Positions 25,693-33,763 of a DNA stretch of 56,681 bases are shown piece after piece. Source of the DNA: Streptomyces humidus (GTDB taxonomy: Bacteria; Actinomycetota; Actinomycetes; Streptomycetales; Streptomycetaceae); NCBI RefSeq assembly GCF_014649655.1, contig NZ_BMTL01000047.1:1-56681 (forward strand), given 5' to 3'. The notes beneath the pieces were generated by a model, which worked only from the letters and a program-made list of their open reading frames with translations, did not search any database and was not told where the DNA came from. Every line of letters begins with the position of its first letter. Positions within the stretch are counted from its first letter, which is position 1. The translations under genes were made by a program, and so were the position numbers.

Positions 25693-25775
25693 GACCCGCC
25701 GGGCGCACCCAGGCGGCCCGCCCTCTGCGCGGCGCGCTCCACGCCGCCCCGGCCGGCGAGCCGCGCGGTCTCCGG

Positions 25776-25994
25776 CTACCCGGTCCGCGCGGACTCCCAC
25801 TCGGTCAGCGGGACGACGTCCTTGAGGAAGCCGCGAACGCCGAGGAACTGCGACAGATGCTCACGGTGCTCGTCGCAGGCGAGCCATGTCTTGCGCCGCT
25901 CGGGCGTGTGGAGTTTCGGGTTGTTCCACGCCAGCACCCACACCGCGTCCGCACGGCAGCCCTTGGCAGAACAGACAGGGGTCTCGTCACTCAC
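25776..25994 (-). CDS. small Cys/His zinc-binding protein
   Basis: 72 residues. CSAKGC (8-13) and LACDEHREHL (about 38-47) supply Cys/Cys and Cys/His/His ligands for one probable zinc site. The rest is conserved-looking (DAVWVLAWNNPKLHTPERRKTW, LGVRGFLKDVVPL). Homologues are sometimes called acetone carboxylase; nothing in this short protein supports that enzyme. GTG 25994 start, weak Shine-Dalgarno. Function unknown. Confidence 0.78.
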   Translation of the reverse strand: MSDETPVCSAKGCRADAVWVLAWNNPKLHTPERRKTWLACDEHREHLSQFLGVRGFLKDVVPLTEWESARTG

Positions 25995-26024
25995 TGCTTC
26001 GTCTCACCCACACGCACACAAAGG

Positions 26025-26062
26025 CGACGCCGAGCAGCCACGGGGGGAGCTGCCCGGCGTCG
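26025..26062. other. long two-part hairpin
   Basis: CGACGCCG (26025-26032) pairs with CGGCGTCG (26055-26062), and inside it GCAGC (26034-26038) with GCTGC (26049-26053). It lies 142 bp beyond the DUF3099 stop and 31 bp upstream of the small zinc-protein start, both on the minus strand. It could end DUF3099 transcripts or structure the next leader. Confidence 0.5.
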
Positions 26063-26203
26063 GTCCGTCGCTCCGACGGGGGATGCGGAGCGCGTACGAA
26101 GTATGTCACGGCCGACCGTCCGCCCGGCACTGGAACAACATGATTGATCTGAGCTTTTCCTGAGGTTCGCGCACAGTCCGTTCACCGCTCGCCCACAGCC
26201 CGC

Positions 26204-26629
26204 TCACCGTCGTCGCTCGGCCGAACCGGGTGCGGATTCCTCCCGGACGGCCCCCGGCGCGCCCTCCTCCTGCGGGTGGGATTCCGCTTGCGGGGCGGAC
26301 CCCGAGGGCTCGTCGTCGTCGCGAGACCGGGTGACCATCGGCCGGACCGGCGAGGTGAGGAAGGTGGAAGGGAGCGAGGGCACGTTCTCCCGCCCCGCGT
26401 TGGCGATCACCACCGCGATATACGGGAGCACCAGCCCCAGGACCAACGCCACGACGGCCACATACCGTTCCACGTTCCACAGGGTCGCCGCGAGCACTAC
26501 CGCCACCGTGCGGACCGACATCGAGATGACGTACCGGCGCTGCCGGCCCCGCACATCGTCCTGGAGACCCTGCCGCGCCCCGGTGATCCGGAACACCTCG
26601 ACGCCCCCACGGCCACCTTGCTTCCGCAT
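26204..26629 (-). CDS. DUF3099 membrane protein
   Basis: 141 residues. An N-terminal ITGARQGLQDDVRGRQRRY motif is typical of DUF3099, then two membrane helices (YVISMSVRTVAVVLAATLWN and YVAVVALVLGLVLPYIAVVI) and a long Ser/Glu/Pro-rich cytoplasmic tail (about 85-141). ATG 26629 follows GGTGG by 6 nt; an adjacent GTG at 26632 is the alternative. Actinobacterial family of unknown function. Confidence 0.85.
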   Translation of the reverse strand: MRKQGGRGGVEVFRITGARQGLQDDVRGRQRRYVISMSVRTVAVVLAATLWNVERYVAVVALVLGLVLPYIAVVIANAGRENVPSLPSTFLTSPVRPMVTRSRDDDEPSGSAPQAESHPQEEGAPGAVREESAPGSAERRR

Positions 26630-26832
26630 CACATTCCACCGTCCGCCCGCCTCGGCCTCTCACCGACTTCCACGGTACGCCGCGCCCCGGCCCCCAACGA
26701 GGCCGGGGCGGCCCTCCCCGGGGCGGACGCCCTGCGCCGTCCCGCGTACGGCCGCACCCGCCGCGCGCCGTACGGCGAGCGGACCGAGACTGAGGGCAAT
26801 GCTGACGCAGGGCCGTACGAGGAGGCGTGGGG

Positions 26833-27117
26833 ATGGGCTGGCTGTGGGCGATCATCGTGGGTTTCGTGCTGGGCCTGATCGCCAAGGCGATCCTCCCGGG
26901 CAAGCAGCACAGTCCGCTCTGGCTGACCACCATCTTCGGCATGCTGGGCGCGGTCGTGGGCAACGCCCTCGCCGGTGTGCTGGGGGTCGAGTCCACACCC
27001 GGCATCGACTGGAGCCGCCATGTGCTCCAGCTGATCGCGGCGGTCATCATCGTCGCCCTGGGCGACATGCTGTACATGGCGACGCTGGGCAAGAGGAAGC
27101 AGCAGCGCGCCGCCTGA
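26833..27117 (+). CDS. GlsB/YeaQ/YmgE family stress membrane protein
   Basis: 94 residues, three membrane helices. Family motif: LGLIAKAILPGK, then TTIFGMLGAVVGNALAGVLG, and a last helix (LIAAVIIVALGDMLYMATLG). ATG 26833 lies 7 nt after GAGGAGG; the in-frame GTG 26827 is only 1 nt from it. Homologues (transglycosylase-associated proteins) are induced by acid or general stress; the function is not established. Confidence 0.92.
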   Translation: MGWLWAIIVGFVLGLIAKAILPGKQHSPLWLTTIFGMLGAVVGNALAGVLGVESTPGIDWSRHVLQLIAAVIIVALGDMLYMATLGKRKQQRAA

Positions 27118-27177
27118 AGCACGCCGCCCGAGGCGGCCGGACCCTGGGCGCGCGGGCCCGCTCCGGAGCGAGCCGAA

Positions 27178-27205
27178 GGGGCGGCCTCCCGCGGGAAGCC
27201 GCCCC
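27178..27205. terminator. bidirectional terminator between GlsB and tyrS
   Basis: GGGGCGGC (27178-27185) pairs with GCCGCCCC (27198-27205). The 12-nt interior contains the palindrome TCCCGCGGGA, extending the stem after one mismatch. It lies between convergent stops, and a smaller GCCGCC/GGCGGC hairpin precedes it. Confidence 0.75.
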
Positions 27206-27228
27206 TCGTGCCGTACATGACGAGCCGG

Positions 27229-28494
27229 TCAGCCGGTGACCTCCACGGCGGCCAGGTTCTTCTTCCCGCGCCGCAGCACCAGCCACCGCCCGTGCAGCAG
27301 GTCCTCCCGCGCGGGGACCGCGTCCTCGGCCGTGACCTTGACGTTGTTCACGTAGGCCCCGCCCTCCTTCACCGTCCGCCGGGCAGCCGACTTGCTGGCC
27401 ACGAGCCCGACCTCGGCGAACAGGTCCACGACCAAGCCCGGCTCGGCGACCCGGGCGTGCGGCACCTCGGAGAGCGCCGCGGCCAGGGTCCGCTCGTCGA
27501 GCGCGCCCAGTTCGCCCTGGCCGAACAGCGCCCTGGAGGCGGCGATCACCGCGGCGGTCTGGTCGGCGCCGTGCACCAGCGTCGTCAGCTCCTCGGCCAG
27601 CGCACGCTGGGCGGCACGGGCCTGCGGACGCTCCTCGGTCTGCCGCTCCAGCTCCTCGAGCTCCTCGCGGGACCGGAAGGACAGGATCCGCAGGTACGTC
27701 GAGATGTCCCGGTCGTCCACGTTCAGCCAGAACTGGTAGAACGCGTACGGTGTCGTCAGCTCCGGGTCGAGCCAGACGGCGCCGCCCTCGGTCTTGCCGA
27801 ACTTGGTGCCGTCCGCCTTGACCATCAGCGGCGTCGCCAGACAGTGCGCCTCGGCCTCGGGCTCCAGCCGGTGGATCAGGTCCAGGCCCGCAGTGAGGTT
27901 GCCCCACTGGTCGCTGCCGCCCTGCTGGAGCGTGCAGCCGTACCGGCGGTACAGCTCCAGGAAATCCATGCCCTGCAGCAGCTGGTAGCTGAACTCCGTG
28001 TAGCTGATGCCCTCCTGGGACTCCAGCCGCCGGGCGACCGAGTCCTTGGTGAGCATCTTGTTGACGCGGAAGTGCTTGCCGATGTCCCGCAGGAACTCGA
28101 TGGCCGACATGCCGGCCGTCCAGTCCAGGTTGTTGACCATCACCGCGGCGTTCTCGCCCTCGAAGGACAGGAACGGCTCGATCTGCGCACGCAGCCGCGT
28201 CACCCAGTCCGCAACCGTCTCCGGGTCGTTCAGCGTGCGTTCCGCCGTGGGACGGGGGTCGCCGATCTGACCGGTCGCCCCGCCCACCAGGGCCAGCGGC
28301 CGCAGACCCGCCTGCTGGAGCCGGCGCATGGTGAGGACCTGCACCAGGTGGCCGACGTGCAGACTGGCCGCGGTGGGGTCGAAACCGCAATAGAACGTGA
28401 CGGGACCGTCCGCGAGCGCCTTGCGCAAAGCGTCCTCGTCAGTGGACAGGGCCCACAGGCCGCGCCACTTCAGCTCGTCGACGATGTCCGTCAC
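27229..28494 (-). CDS. tyrS: tyrosyl-tRNA synthetase
   Basis: 421-residue class I synthetase. CGFDPTAASLHVGHLV contains the HIGH equivalent HVGH (46-49); KFGKT (231-235) is the KMSKS equivalent. GSDQWGN (about 193-199) is the tyrosine/AMP region. A C-terminal S4 RNA-binding domain (about 350-421, KSAARRTVKEGGAYVNNVKVT) binds the tRNA. Charges tRNA-Tyr in the cytoplasm. No T-box structure is visible in the 81-bp upstream gap, so it probably shares or follows the TldD/TldE transcript. Confidence 0.97.
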   Translation of the reverse strand: MTDIVDELKWRGLWALSTDEDALRKALADGPVTFYCGFDPTAASLHVGHLVQVLTMRRLQQAGLRPLALVGGATGQIGDPRPTAERTLNDPETVADWVTRLRAQIEPFLSFEGENAAVMVNNLDWTAGMSAIEFLRDIGKHFRVNKMLTKDSVARRLESQEGISYTEFSYQLLQGMDFLELYRRYGCTLQQGGSDQWGNLTAGLDLIHRLEPEAEAHCLATPLMVKADGTKFGKTEGGAVWLDPELTTPYAFYQFWLNVDDRDISTYLRILSFRSREELEELERQTEERPQARAAQRALAEELTTLVHGADQTAAVIAASRALFGQGELGALDERTLAAALSEVPHARVAEPGLVVDLFAEVGLVASKSAARRTVKEGGAYVNNVKVTAEDAVPAREDLLHGRWLVLRRGKKNLAAVEVTG

Positions 28495-28575
28495 GGTTCT
28501 CGTATCTCCTCGATGATCTTCTTGAAGCTCTGCGGGCGGTCCGCCCGGTCGTCCGCACGACTGCCGGCTACGAGG

Positions 28576-29970
28576 TTATACGCCCTGGCTGACAGAGCTC
28601 ATATTGAAGTCCGGCACCCGCAGCGCGGGCATGGCAGCCCTAGTGAACCAGTCGCTCCACTCCCGGGGCAGCGTCTTTTCCGTGCGCCCCGCCTCCGAGG
28701 CACGGCCCAGCAGGCCGACCGGCGACTCGTTGAAACGGAAGTTGTTCACCTCGCCGACCACCTCGCCGTCCTCGACGAGATACACACCGTCCCGGGTCAG
28801 GCCGGTCAGCAGCAGGGTCGCCGGGTCGACCTCGCGGATGTACCACAGGCAGGTCAGCAGCAGCCCGCGGCGGGTGCTCGCCACCATCTCCTCCAGCGAG
28901 CGGTCCTCGCCGCCGTCGAGGATCAGGTTGTCGCCCGCCGGAGCCGTCGGCAGCCCGGTCAGGGCCGCGCTGTGCCGGGTGGTCGTCAGATGCTTCAGCT
29001 CGCCCGCGCCGATCCACTCGGTGGACCGCAGCGGCAGCCCGTTGTCGAACACCGACTGGTCGCCGCCGGACGAGTGCGCGATGACGAACGGCGCCGACTC
29101 CAGACCGGGCTCGTCGGGGTCGCTGCGCAACGTCAGCGGCAGATCGGTCAGCTTCTCCCCGAGCCGGGTGCCGCCGCCGGGCTTGGAGAACACCGTACGG
29201 CCCTCGGTCGCGTCCCGGCCCGACGCCGACCACAGCTGGTAGATCAGCAGGTCGGCCACCGCGGTCGGCGGCAGCAGCGTCTCGTACCGCCCGGCGGGCA
29301 GTTCGACCCGCCGCTGCGCCCAGCCCAGCCGTACGGCCAGCTCGGCGTCGAGCGCCGCCGGGTCGACGTCCTTGAAGTCGCGGGTGGAGCACCCCGCCCA
29401 CGCCGAGCGCGTCCGGTCCGGCGACTTGCCGTTCAGCTCCAGCGTCCCGTTCGGCTGATCGTGCCGCAGCCGCAGCCCGGTCGAGGTGCCCAGGTACGTC
29501 GAGACGAGCTCATGGTTGGCGAACCCGTACAGCTCGCGACCGCCGGCCCGCGCGCGGGCGAACGCCTCACCCAGCGCCGGGGCGAAGTCGGCGAACACCG
29601 CCGACGAGGTCTCCGCGGGCGCGTCGGTGAACTCGGGGGACTGCGCCACGCCCGTGACCAGCGGCTGCGCGTCCTCGGCGGGGCCCGCACCGCGCGCGGC
29701 GGCCTCGGCGGCCCGCACCAGCGGCTCCAGCTCGTCCGCGGTCACCGCCGCCCGGGAGACCACGCCCGAGGCGGTGCCCTCCTTGCCGTCGACCGTGGCG
29801 ATCACGGTGAGCGTGCGCCCGCGCGTGACGCCGTTGGTCGTCAGCGCGTTGCCCGCCCAGCGCAGGTTCGCCGTGGACCGCTCGTCGGCGATGACGACAC
29901 AGCCGTCCGCCCGCGACAGCTCGAGGGCGCGCTCGACGACCTCGTGCGGCGTGTTGCTTCGGGCGCTCAT
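28576..29970 (-). CDS. TldD/PmbA family protein, TldE-type
   Basis: 464 residues. The TldD/PmbA fold without an HExxxH motif: the non-catalytic (TldE/PmbA) partner. Conserved pieces are NLRWAGNALTTNGVTRGRTLTV, and the C-terminal TCLWYIREVDPATLLLTGLTRDGVYLVEDGEVVGEVNNFRFNES part, characteristic of the family. In E. coli TldD and TldE form a heteromeric protease that processes microcin B17 and CcdA. ATG 29970 overlaps the TldD stop by 4 bp, so the subunits are coupled. Confidence 0.92.
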   Translation of the reverse strand: MSARSNTPHEVVERALELSRADGCVVIADERSTANLRWAGNALTTNGVTRGRTLTVIATVDGKEGTASGVVSRAAVTADELEPLVRAAEAAARGAGPAEDAQPLVTGVAQSPEFTDAPAETSSAVFADFAPALGEAFARARAGGRELYGFANHELVSTYLGTSTGLRLRHDQPNGTLELNGKSPDRTRSAWAGCSTRDFKDVDPAALDAELAVRLGWAQRRVELPAGRYETLLPPTAVADLLIYQLWSASGRDATEGRTVFSKPGGGTRLGEKLTDLPLTLRSDPDEPGLESAPFVIAHSSGGDQSVFDNGLPLRSTEWIGAGELKHLTTTRHSAALTGLPTAPAGDNLILDGGEDRSLEEMVASTRRGLLLTCLWYIREVDPATLLLTGLTRDGVYLVEDGEVVGEVNNFRFNESPVGLLGRASEAGRTEKTLPREWSDWFTRAAMPALRVPDFNMSSVSQGV

Positions 29971-31490
29971 CGGCCGGCCTCCTGCGTGGTGTTCAGAATG
30001 TTGACGCCCTTGAACAGGGCCGACGGGCAGCCGTGGGACACCGCCGCGACCTGACCGGGCTGAGCCTTGCCGCAGTTGAACGCGCCGCCGAGGACGTAGG
30101 TCTGCGGACCGCCCACCGCCGCCATCGAGCCCCAGAAGTCCGTCGTCGTCGCCTGGTAGGCCACGTCACGCAGCTGCCCCGTGATCCGCCCGTTCTCGAT
30201 CCGGAAGAACCGCTGGCCGGTGAACTGGAAGTTGTAGCGCTGCATGTCGATGGACCAGGAGCGGTCGCCGACGACGTAGATGCCGCGGTCGACGCTGCCG
30301 ATGAGGTCCTCGGTCGACATCCCGGCGGGATCCGGCCGCAGCGACACGTTGGCCATGCGCTGCACCGGCACATGGCCGGGGGAGTCGGCGAACGCGCAGC
30401 CGTTGGACCGCTCGAACCCGGTGAGCTTCGCGATCCGCCGGTCCAGCTGGTAGCCGACGAGCGTGCCGTCCTTCACCAGGTCCCAGGACTGGCCCTCGAC
30501 GCCCTCGTCGTCGTAGCCGACGGTCGCCAGGCCGTGCTCGGCGGTGCGGTCGCCCGTGACGTTCATCAGGTCCGAGCCGTAGCGCAGCTTGCCGAGCTGG
30601 TCGAAGGTGGCGAAGGAGGTGCCGGCGTAGGCGGCCTCGTAGCCGAGGGCGCGGTCCAGCTCGGTGGCGTGGCCGATGGACTCATGGATGGTCAGCCACA
30701 GGTTGGACGGGTCCACGACCAGGTCGTACAGCCCCGGATCCACGCTCGGCGCCCGCATCTTCTCGGCGAGCAGCTCCGGGATCCGGGCCAGTTCGTCGTC
30801 CCAGTCCCAGCCGGTCCCGGTGAGGTACTCCCAGCCGCGTCCGACGGGCGGCGCGATCGTGCGCATCGAGTCGAACTCGCCGCTGGACTCGTCGACCGAC
30901 ACGGCGTTCAGCGCCGGGTGCAGCCGCACCCGCTGCTGGGTCGTCACCGTGCCGGCCGTGTCGGCGTAGAACTTGTTTTCGTGGACGGTGAGCAGCGAGG
31001 CGTCCACGTGGTTGATCCCGTTCGCCGCCAGCAGCCGCGCGCTCCAGTCCGCGAGGAGCGCCGCCTTCTCCTCGTCCGGCACGGTGAACGGGTCGATCTC
31101 ATAGGACGAGATCCACGTCCTGTCGGCGTGCACCGGCTCGTCGGCCAGCTCCACGAGTTCGTCGGACCCGGCCGCCCTGATCACCTGCGCCGAGAGCTTG
31201 GCCATCGCCACGGCCTGCGAGGCGACGCGGGCCGCCGCATCCATCGTCAGATCCACGCCGGACGCGAAGCCCCACGTGCCGCCGTGCACGACGCGCACCG
31301 CGTACCCGAGGTCGGTCGTGTCGGACGACCCGGCGGGCTTGGCGTCCCGCAGCCGCCAGGACGCGCTGCGCACCCGCTCGAACCGGAAGTCCGCGTGCGC
31401 CGCCCCGAGCGCACGCGCACGCGCGAGAGCGGCGTCGGCGAGTGCGCGTAGGGGCAGGGCCGTGAAACTTTCATCGATGCTATGAGGCAC
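29967..31490 (-). CDS. tldD: TldD-type metallopeptidase
   Basis: 507 residues, the catalytic partner. The metal motif HESIGH (269-274, HExxxH) and a later FNCGKAQPGQ Cys are visible, with SHGCPSALFKGVNILN at the end. GTG 31490 has AGGGAG upstream. It forms an operon with the TldE-type gene and possibly tyrS. No precursor-peptide gene for a modified peptide is evident nearby, so a general peptide-processing role is more likely than a RiPP-specific one. Confidence 0.94.
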   Translation of the reverse strand: MPHSIDESFTALPLRALADAALARARALGAAHADFRFERVRSASWRLRDAKPAGSSDTTDLGYAVRVVHGGTWGFASGVDLTMDAAARVASQAVAMAKLSAQVIRAAGSDELVELADEPVHADRTWISSYEIDPFTVPDEEKAALLADWSARLLAANGINHVDASLLTVHENKFYADTAGTVTTQQRVRLHPALNAVSVDESSGEFDSMRTIAPPVGRGWEYLTGTGWDWDDELARIPELLAEKMRAPSVDPGLYDLVVDPSNLWLTIHESIGHATELDRALGYEAAYAGTSFATFDQLGKLRYGSDLMNVTGDRTAEHGLATVGYDDEGVEGQSWDLVKDGTLVGYQLDRRIAKLTGFERSNGCAFADSPGHVPVQRMANVSLRPDPAGMSTEDLIGSVDRGIYVVGDRSWSIDMQRYNFQFTGQRFFRIENGRITGQLRDVAYQATTTDFWGSMAAVGGPQTYVLGGAFNCGKAQPGQVAAVSHGCPSALFKGVNILNTTQEAGR

Positions 31491-31587
31491 CTACGTCTCT
31501 CCCTGGAGTCGTCGCGTGTGAAGACCCCGATCATGTCGCGCCCGGCGGCCGGTGGACCACACCTTCCGCCGCGCTTCCGCAAACTTT

Positions 31588-31604
31588 CTGTAGGGACCCC
31601 ACAG
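31588..31604. promoter_or_regulatory. imperfect palindrome in the tldD-fabG intergenic region
   Basis: CTGT-A-GGG-A-CCC-C-ACAG is a 17-bp palindrome with one mismatched pair, in the 243-bp divergent gap. It lies 130 bp before the fabG start, and could be a regulator-binding site for the fatty acid genes. No regulator is identified. Confidence 0.35.
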
Positions 31605-31733
31605 CCAGCCCCGTGCGCCACTGTCGGTGCCCGAATGTCCGCGGGCCGAAGCGGACCGATAGGTTTCGAGGGAAGCCGCCTGCCGTCCGGAGTGCGGGCA
31701 GGCGTGTCAGACCCCAATCGAAAGGGTGATCAG

Positions 31734-32453
31734 TTGAGCCGCTCGGTTCTCGTCACCGGAGGAAACCGGGGCATCGGCCTCGCCATCGCCCGCGCGTTCG
31801 CCGACGCCGGCGACAAGGTCGCGATCACGTACCGCTCGGGCGAGCCACCGGCCGCCCTGACGGAACTGGGCTGCCTCGCCGTCCGGTGCGACATCACCGA
31901 CCCCGAGCAGGTGGAGCAGGCCTACAAGGAGATCGAGGCGCAGCACGGCCCCGTCGAGATCCTGATCGCCAACGCCGGCATCACCAAGGACCAGCTCCTG
32001 ATGCGTATGAGCGAGGAGGACTTCACCTCGGTCATCGACACCAACCTGACCGGCACCTTCCGTGTGGTCAAGCGCGCCAACCGCGGCATGCTGCGCGCCA
32101 AGAAGGGCCGCGTCGTGCTCATCTCCTCGGTGGTCGGGCTGTACGGCTCGCCGGGGCAGGCGAACTACGCCGCCTCCAAGGCCGCCCTGGTCGGCTTCGC
32201 GCGCTCCCTCGCCCGTGAGCTGGGATCCCGCAACATCACTTTCAACGTCGTCGCGCCCGGCTTCGTGGACACCGACATGACCAAGGCGCTCACCGAAGAG
32301 CAGCGCGCGGGCATCGTCTCGCAGGTCCCGCTCGGCCGGTACGCGCAGCCGGAGGAGATTGCCGCGACGGTGCGGTTCCTCGCCTCGGACGACGCCTCGT
32401 ACATCACTGGAGCCGTCATCCCCGTTGACGGCGGACTGGGAATGGGTCACTGA
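31734..32453 (+). CDS. fabG: 3-oxoacyl-[acyl-carrier-protein] reductase
   Basis: 239-residue classical SDR. Cofactor motif TGGNRGIG (8-15), NAG (80-82), catalytic Ser132, Tyr145 and Lys149 (YAASK), and the family ending ITGAVIPVDGGLGMGH. Reduces 3-ketoacyl-ACP in fatty acid elongation with NADPH. The start is TTG 31734, with AAAGGGTGA upstream; the frame runs back to 31482 without another supported start. It lies 5 bp before fabI, so both reductive steps of type II fatty acid synthesis are cotranscribed, as in mycobacterial mabA-inhA. Confidence 0.95.
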   Translation: MSRSVLVTGGNRGIGLAIARAFADAGDKVAITYRSGEPPAALTELGCLAVRCDITDPEQVEQAYKEIEAQHGPVEILIANAGITKDQLLMRMSEEDFTSVIDTNLTGTFRVVKRANRGMLRAKKGRVVLISSVVGLYGSPGQANYAASKAALVGFARSLARELGSRNITFNVVAPGFVDTDMTKALTEEQRAGIVSQVPLGRYAQPEEIAATVRFLASDDASYITGAVIPVDGGLGMGH

Positions 32454-32458
32454 TCACC

Positions 32459-33226
32459 ATGAGCGGAATTCTCGAGGGCAAGCGCGTCCTGATCACCGGC
32501 GTGCTGACGGAGTCCTCCATCGCCTTCCACACCGCCAAGCTGGCCCAGGAGCAGGGCGCCGAGATCATCCTCACCGCGTTCCCGCGGCCCACGCTGACCG
32601 AGCGCATCGCCAAGAAGCTCCCCAAGCCCACCAAGGTCATCGAGCTCGACGTGACGAACGACGAGCACCTCGGGCGCCTCGCGGACATCGTCGGCGAGGA
32701 GCTCGGCGGCCTGGACGGCGTGGTGCACTCCATCGGCTTCGCGCCGCAGGACGCGCTCGGCGGCAACTTCCTCAACACGCCGTTCGAGTCGGTCGCCACG
32801 GCCATGCACGTCTCGGCGTTCTCCCTGAAGTCGCTGACCATGGCCTGCCTGCCGCTGATGCAGAACGGCGGCTCGGTCGTCGGCCTCACCTTCGACGCCT
32901 CGTTCGCCTGGCCGCAGTACGACTGGATGGGCCCCGCCAAGGCCGCCCTGGAGGCCACCAGCCGCTACATGGCGCGTGACCTCGGCAAGCAGAACATCCG
33001 CTGCAACCTCGTCTCGGCGGGCCCGCTGGGCTCCATGGCCGCCAAGTCCATCCCGGGCTTCGGTGAGCTGGCCTCCGTGTGGGACAGCCGCTCGCCGCTG
33101 GAGTGGGACCTCAAGGACCCCGAGCCGGCCGGCCGCGGCGTCGTCGCCCTGCTCAGCGACTGGTTCCCGAAGACCACGGGCGAGATCGTCCACGTGGACG
33201 GCGGTCTGCACGCCATCGGCGCGTGA
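32459..33226 (+). CDS. fabI: enoyl-[acyl-carrier-protein] reductase (NADH), InhA-like
   Basis: 255 residues. N-terminal MSGILEGKRVLITGVLTESSIAFH, then VVHSIGFAPQDALGGNF, and the catalytic Tyr-x6-Lys (Tyr154, Lys161 in QYDWMGPAK), the FabI/InhA arrangement rather than SDR YxxxK. It reduces trans-2-enoyl-ACP, the last step of each elongation round. The Ser in HSIGF is the position altered in isoniazid-resistant InhA; here it is the normal Ser. Second gene of the fabG-fabI operon, ended by an 18-bp terminator stem. Confidence 0.96.
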   Translation: MSGILEGKRVLITGVLTESSIAFHTAKLAQEQGAEIILTAFPRPTLTERIAKKLPKPTKVIELDVTNDEHLGRLADIVGEELGGLDGVVHSIGFAPQDALGGNFLNTPFESVATAMHVSAFSLKSLTMACLPLMQNGGSVVGLTFDASFAWPQYDWMGPAKAALEATSRYMARDLGKQNIRCNLVSAGPLGSMAAKSIPGFGELASVWDSRSPLEWDLKDPEPAGRGVVALLSDWFPKTTGEIVHVDGGLHAIGA

Positions 33227-33276
33227 CCTGCCGCCGTGCGCTGCTGAACGCCACTGAGCGCCCTGAGCGCCGCTGA

Positions 33277-33318
33277 CGGGTGAGGGCCCGCGTCCTGGGT
33301 GACGCGGGCCCTCACCCG
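33277..33318 (+). terminator. strong terminator of the fabG-fabI operon
   Basis: Left arm 33277-33294 and right arm 33301-33318 are perfectly complementary over 18 bp (core GAGGGCCCGCG/CGCGGGCCCTC) around a CTGGGT loop. It begins 50 bp after the fabI stop. No T run follows, as is usual for Streptomyces hairpin terminators. Confidence 0.88.
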
Positions 33319-33430
33319 CGTCACCCGTACGGCCCATCCGGTCGGGCGGCCGACGCCGCCGAACAGGCATTCTTAAGTGCGCGTTCCCCTCGCGCGCTTC
33401 CCTCCCCAGCTCTGCCGAGGAGGTTCCCTT

Positions 33431-33763
33431 GTGCGCCTGTTCCGTAGTCTCGCTCCAGTGACCGCCGCCGTCGCGCTCGTCCTCTGTCCGCCGTACGGGG
33501 TGTACGGCCACGCGCGCGCGGAGCACCCGGAGCCGTTCGGCGCGGAGTGTCGGATCGAGGTCAGCGGCTCCCGCGTCGTCGCCCGCTGTCACAACCCCTA
33601 CGCCGACACCGACCGCGTCAGCCTGCACATCGAGTGCGAGCGCTGGTGGGACGTGGACACCGACGGCGCCCCCGCCGACGTCGGCCCCGCCCGTTCCGTG
33701 CGGCTCGCCGGCCGTTGCTGGAAGGAGGTCGGGTCGGCGTGGGTCAGCCACCAGAAGCGGTGA
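33431..33763 (+). CDS. small secreted Cys-containing protein
   Basis: 110 residues. Signal peptide: RLFRSLAPVTAAVALVLCPPYGVYGHARA with cleavage near ARA-EH (about 29). The mature part has four Cys (CRIEV, ARCHNP, IECERWW, GRCWKE), able to form two disulfides, and no recognised domain. GTG 33431 follows a perfect GAGGAGG by 7 nt. Its last 20 bp overlap the convergent GntR gene. Function unknown; small disulfide proteins of this kind are common in the streptomycete secretome. Confidence 0.78.
   Translation: MRLFRSLAPVTAAVALVLCPPYGVYGHARAEHPEPFGAECRIEVSGSRVVARCHNPYADTDRVSLHIECERWWDVDTDGAPADVGPARSVRLAGRCWKEVGSAWVSHQKR

Noticed and set aside
25776..25994. Acetone carboxylase
   Set aside because: That label is attached to similar short proteins, but 72 residues with a zinc-knuckle pattern cannot be a carboxylase subunit.
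28495..28575. T-box riboswitch before tyrS
   Set aside because: The 81-bp gap is too short and shows no T-box sequence or specifier loop; actinobacterial T-boxes are mainly at ileS.
31734..33226. Horizontally acquired resistance island around fabI
   Set aside because: Composition and operon layout match the rest of the window; fabG-fabI is a core actinobacterial pair and the InhA-like active site is normal.
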